Shown here: positions 14,359-15,570 of the stretch, one piece after another | Numbering within the stretch: the first letter of the stretch is position 1 | Layout: each line of letters opens with the position of its first letter | DNA from: Candidatus Omnitrophota bacterium | GTDB lineage: Bacteria > Omnitrophota > Gorgyraeia > 2-01-FULL-45-10 | NCBI GenBank assembly: GCA_028716065.1 | Contig: JAQUQN010000018.1 | Location: 1 to 15,570, forward strand | Direction: 5' to 3' | Length of the DNA: 15,570 bases | Made by a program: the position numbers and the translations under genes | Notes under the pieces: model-generated | Seen by the model: the letters and a program-made list of their open reading frames with translations, nothing else | Databases searched by the model: none | What the model was told of the DNA's origin: nothing

Positions 14359-15570
14359 CTAATTTTTACTTAAACCTATCGCTACGAGGCTGGCCGTTTT
14401 CAAAACCGCCAATAGGATGCATGTCGGAAGGATCCCGATGAGGGGCACAAGAGCCGCCGAGACGAAGAGCGCCGCCAGCCACGAACCCAGAAGATCCAGG
14501 GCATAGAGTAACCCGCCCGCCTCGCTTCTTATTTTATCCTTTAAATATATTTTAGCAGCAAGGGGAAATTCGGCGCCGATGAAGAAACCGGCCACGGCTG
14601 ATAATAGAAAGAATACGGCCGAGAACCGGAACATGCCTGAATGGTTCAGAAAGACAAGAAAAAATCCCATTCCTAAAGAAAAGAATACGCCGAAAGATTC
14701 TATGCGCAAGAAATAACCCAGGTCATTTTTTATTCTAGATAGCGAACGCGTGATGAGCCAGCCTCCCAGCGTAAGGCCTATCATGAAAGCGGATATGAGG
14801 AGGGCTATGTGGTAGAATACGAAACCGTAGAATGACTGGTAGGCATAGATGAGGATGAGATTCAGGCTCATCCCCGTAAAACCCGTCGAAAAGATAGCCA
14901 GGCCCGTGGAATATTTTTTTGGCTGGGGAATGAATAGGGTGATGGCGGATAGGAGCGCGCCGCAAATGGCCAGCGCCAGGAGTAACGGCAAAAATTTAAT
15001 CTTGGCCCAGGTCCGCACCAGTGTCTGGAAGCGCGGAGAGAAAAGAGAGTTCCAGTACGAGACCGCGTAATATGTCCCGATCGGACGAAGATCGGAATTT
15101 TTTCGTAACGTGGTATAACTGGAAAGAGATCGCTTGAACCATTTGAGCCATTCAGGGTTCAGGCGGTCTTCGAGGTATGATTTATTGAATATCTTTGTCG
15201 GGATACCTCTTTCTTCAAGCCGTTTCAGTAAAAGTTTCGGACCTATGTTCAGTTCCCTTCTTGAGGCCAGATATATGTTGCTGTATCCGGGGATGACGAC
15301 AGGAAAAAAGACATCTTTCAAGGTATTTAATATTGAACCGTTGAGGTCTCGCAGTTCCGGGCTCAGGTAGCTTAAAGAGCCGAGTAATCTGAAGGCGAAT
15401 ATACCGTTATCCTTTAGCGACGATCGCACGTTCTCAAAAAATTCCTTTGTATAGAAACGGTTAAGCTGGAGAGTAGAGGGAATCGGAAGGTTGATCATAA
15501 TGATGTCATAATGGCGCTTCGTCGTCTTCAGGAAGCGCCTTCCGTCCATGTAGATGGTCTCGAGCCGCTT
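14359..15570 (-). CDS. Membrane-fused spermidine-synthase-like protein, C-terminal part (5' end outside window)
   Basis: The frame is open to the right edge of the window, so the gene is incomplete; 403 residues are visible. The first part is the second half of a spermidine-synthase/methyltransferase-like fold: MDGRRFLKTTKRHYDIIMINLPIP, then FYTKEFFENVRSSLKDNGIFAFRL. About seven hydrophobic segments follow, including GFTGMSLNLILIYAYQSFYG and GFFIGAEFPLAAK then YALDLLGSWLAALF. This pattern is seen in fused MFS/spermidine synthase proteins. Whether these proteins make polyamines is generally unproven, because many have lost synthase residues, and the active-site region here is only partly visible. 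It converges on the radical SAM gene with 28 bases between the stops and belongs to a different operon. An inner-membrane location is expected. Confidence 0.8.
   Translation of the reverse strand, partial: KRLETIYMDGRRFLKTTKRHYDIIMINLPIPSTLQLNRFYTKEFFENVRSSLKDNGIFAFRLLGSLSYLSPELRDLNGSILNTLKDVFFPVVIPGYSNIYLASRRELNIGPKLLLKRLEERGIPTKIFNKSYLEDRLNPEWLKWFKRSLSSYTTLRKNSDLRPIGTYYAVSYWNSLFSPRFQTLVRTWAKIKFLPLLLALAICGALLSAITLFIPQPKKYSTGLAIFSTGFTGMSLNLILIYAYQSFYGFVFYHIALLISAFMIGLTLGGWLITRSLSRIKNDLGYFLRIESFGVFFSLGMGFFLVFLNHSGMFRFSAVFFLLSAVAGFFIGAEFPLAAKIYLKDKIRSEAGGLLYALDLLGSWLAALFVSAALVPLIGILPTCILLAVLKTASLVAIGLSKN

Overview
The window comes from a diderm (Gram-negative type) bacterium. It encodes an OprB-type outer-membrane porin, a TolC-family outer-membrane efflux protein, a periplasmic-type asparaginase and a lipoprotein with a lipobox. 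ATA (Ile) and AGG (Arg) codons are common in many of the genes. This, with the GH3 + PEGA + STAS + AmmeMemoRadiSam gene mix, would suit an uncultured anaerobic lineage such as Omnitrophota, but that placement is a low-confidence guess. Genes are tightly packed, every gap is under 300 bases, and only the last gene is on the minus strand. I saw no tRNA, rRNA, CRISPR array, insertion sequence or prophage gene.

Region 1 (1-4758) is an amino-acid energy module: the 3' end of aspartate 4-decarboxylase, an AspT-family aspartate:alanine exchanger, a secreted L-asparaginase and an OprB-like porin. A coherent reading is that the porin admits solute and the asparaginase makes aspartate in the periplasm. 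AspT then imports aspartate in exchange for alanine, and the decarboxylase makes alanine plus CO2 inside while consuming a proton. This is the known aspartate-alanine proton-motive cycle, extended to asparagine.

Region 2 (4759-9526) is a self-contained efflux operon. A structured 229-base intergenic stretch ends in a near-consensus sigma70 promoter (TTGACA, 17 bases, TGG-TATACT). A dyad and a tandem 9-mer overlap the promoter and start region. They are followed by a small AbrB/MazE-like DNA-binding protein, a TolC-family channel, a short HlyD-type adaptor and a MacB-type ABC transporter. All four genes abut or overlap, so the AbrB-like protein is probably an autoregulator of the pump.

Region 3 (9527-14330) starts with its own extended -10 promoter and holds five co-directional genes: a GH3-family acyl-adenylating amide synthetase, a C45-type N-terminal-nucleophile acyltransferase/amidohydrolase, a PEGA-domain lipoprotein, a STAS-domain anti-sigma-antagonist-like protein, and an AmmeMemoRadiSam-type radical SAM enzyme with a Tat-like leader. 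As sequenced, the C45 gene carries a one-base frameshift near its N-terminus. The pairing of an amide-forming and an amide-cleaving enzyme makes this the least understood and most interesting part of the window.

Region 4 (14359-15570, minus strand) is the C-terminal part of a membrane-fused spermidine-synthase-like protein, convergent with region 3 and cut by the window edge.
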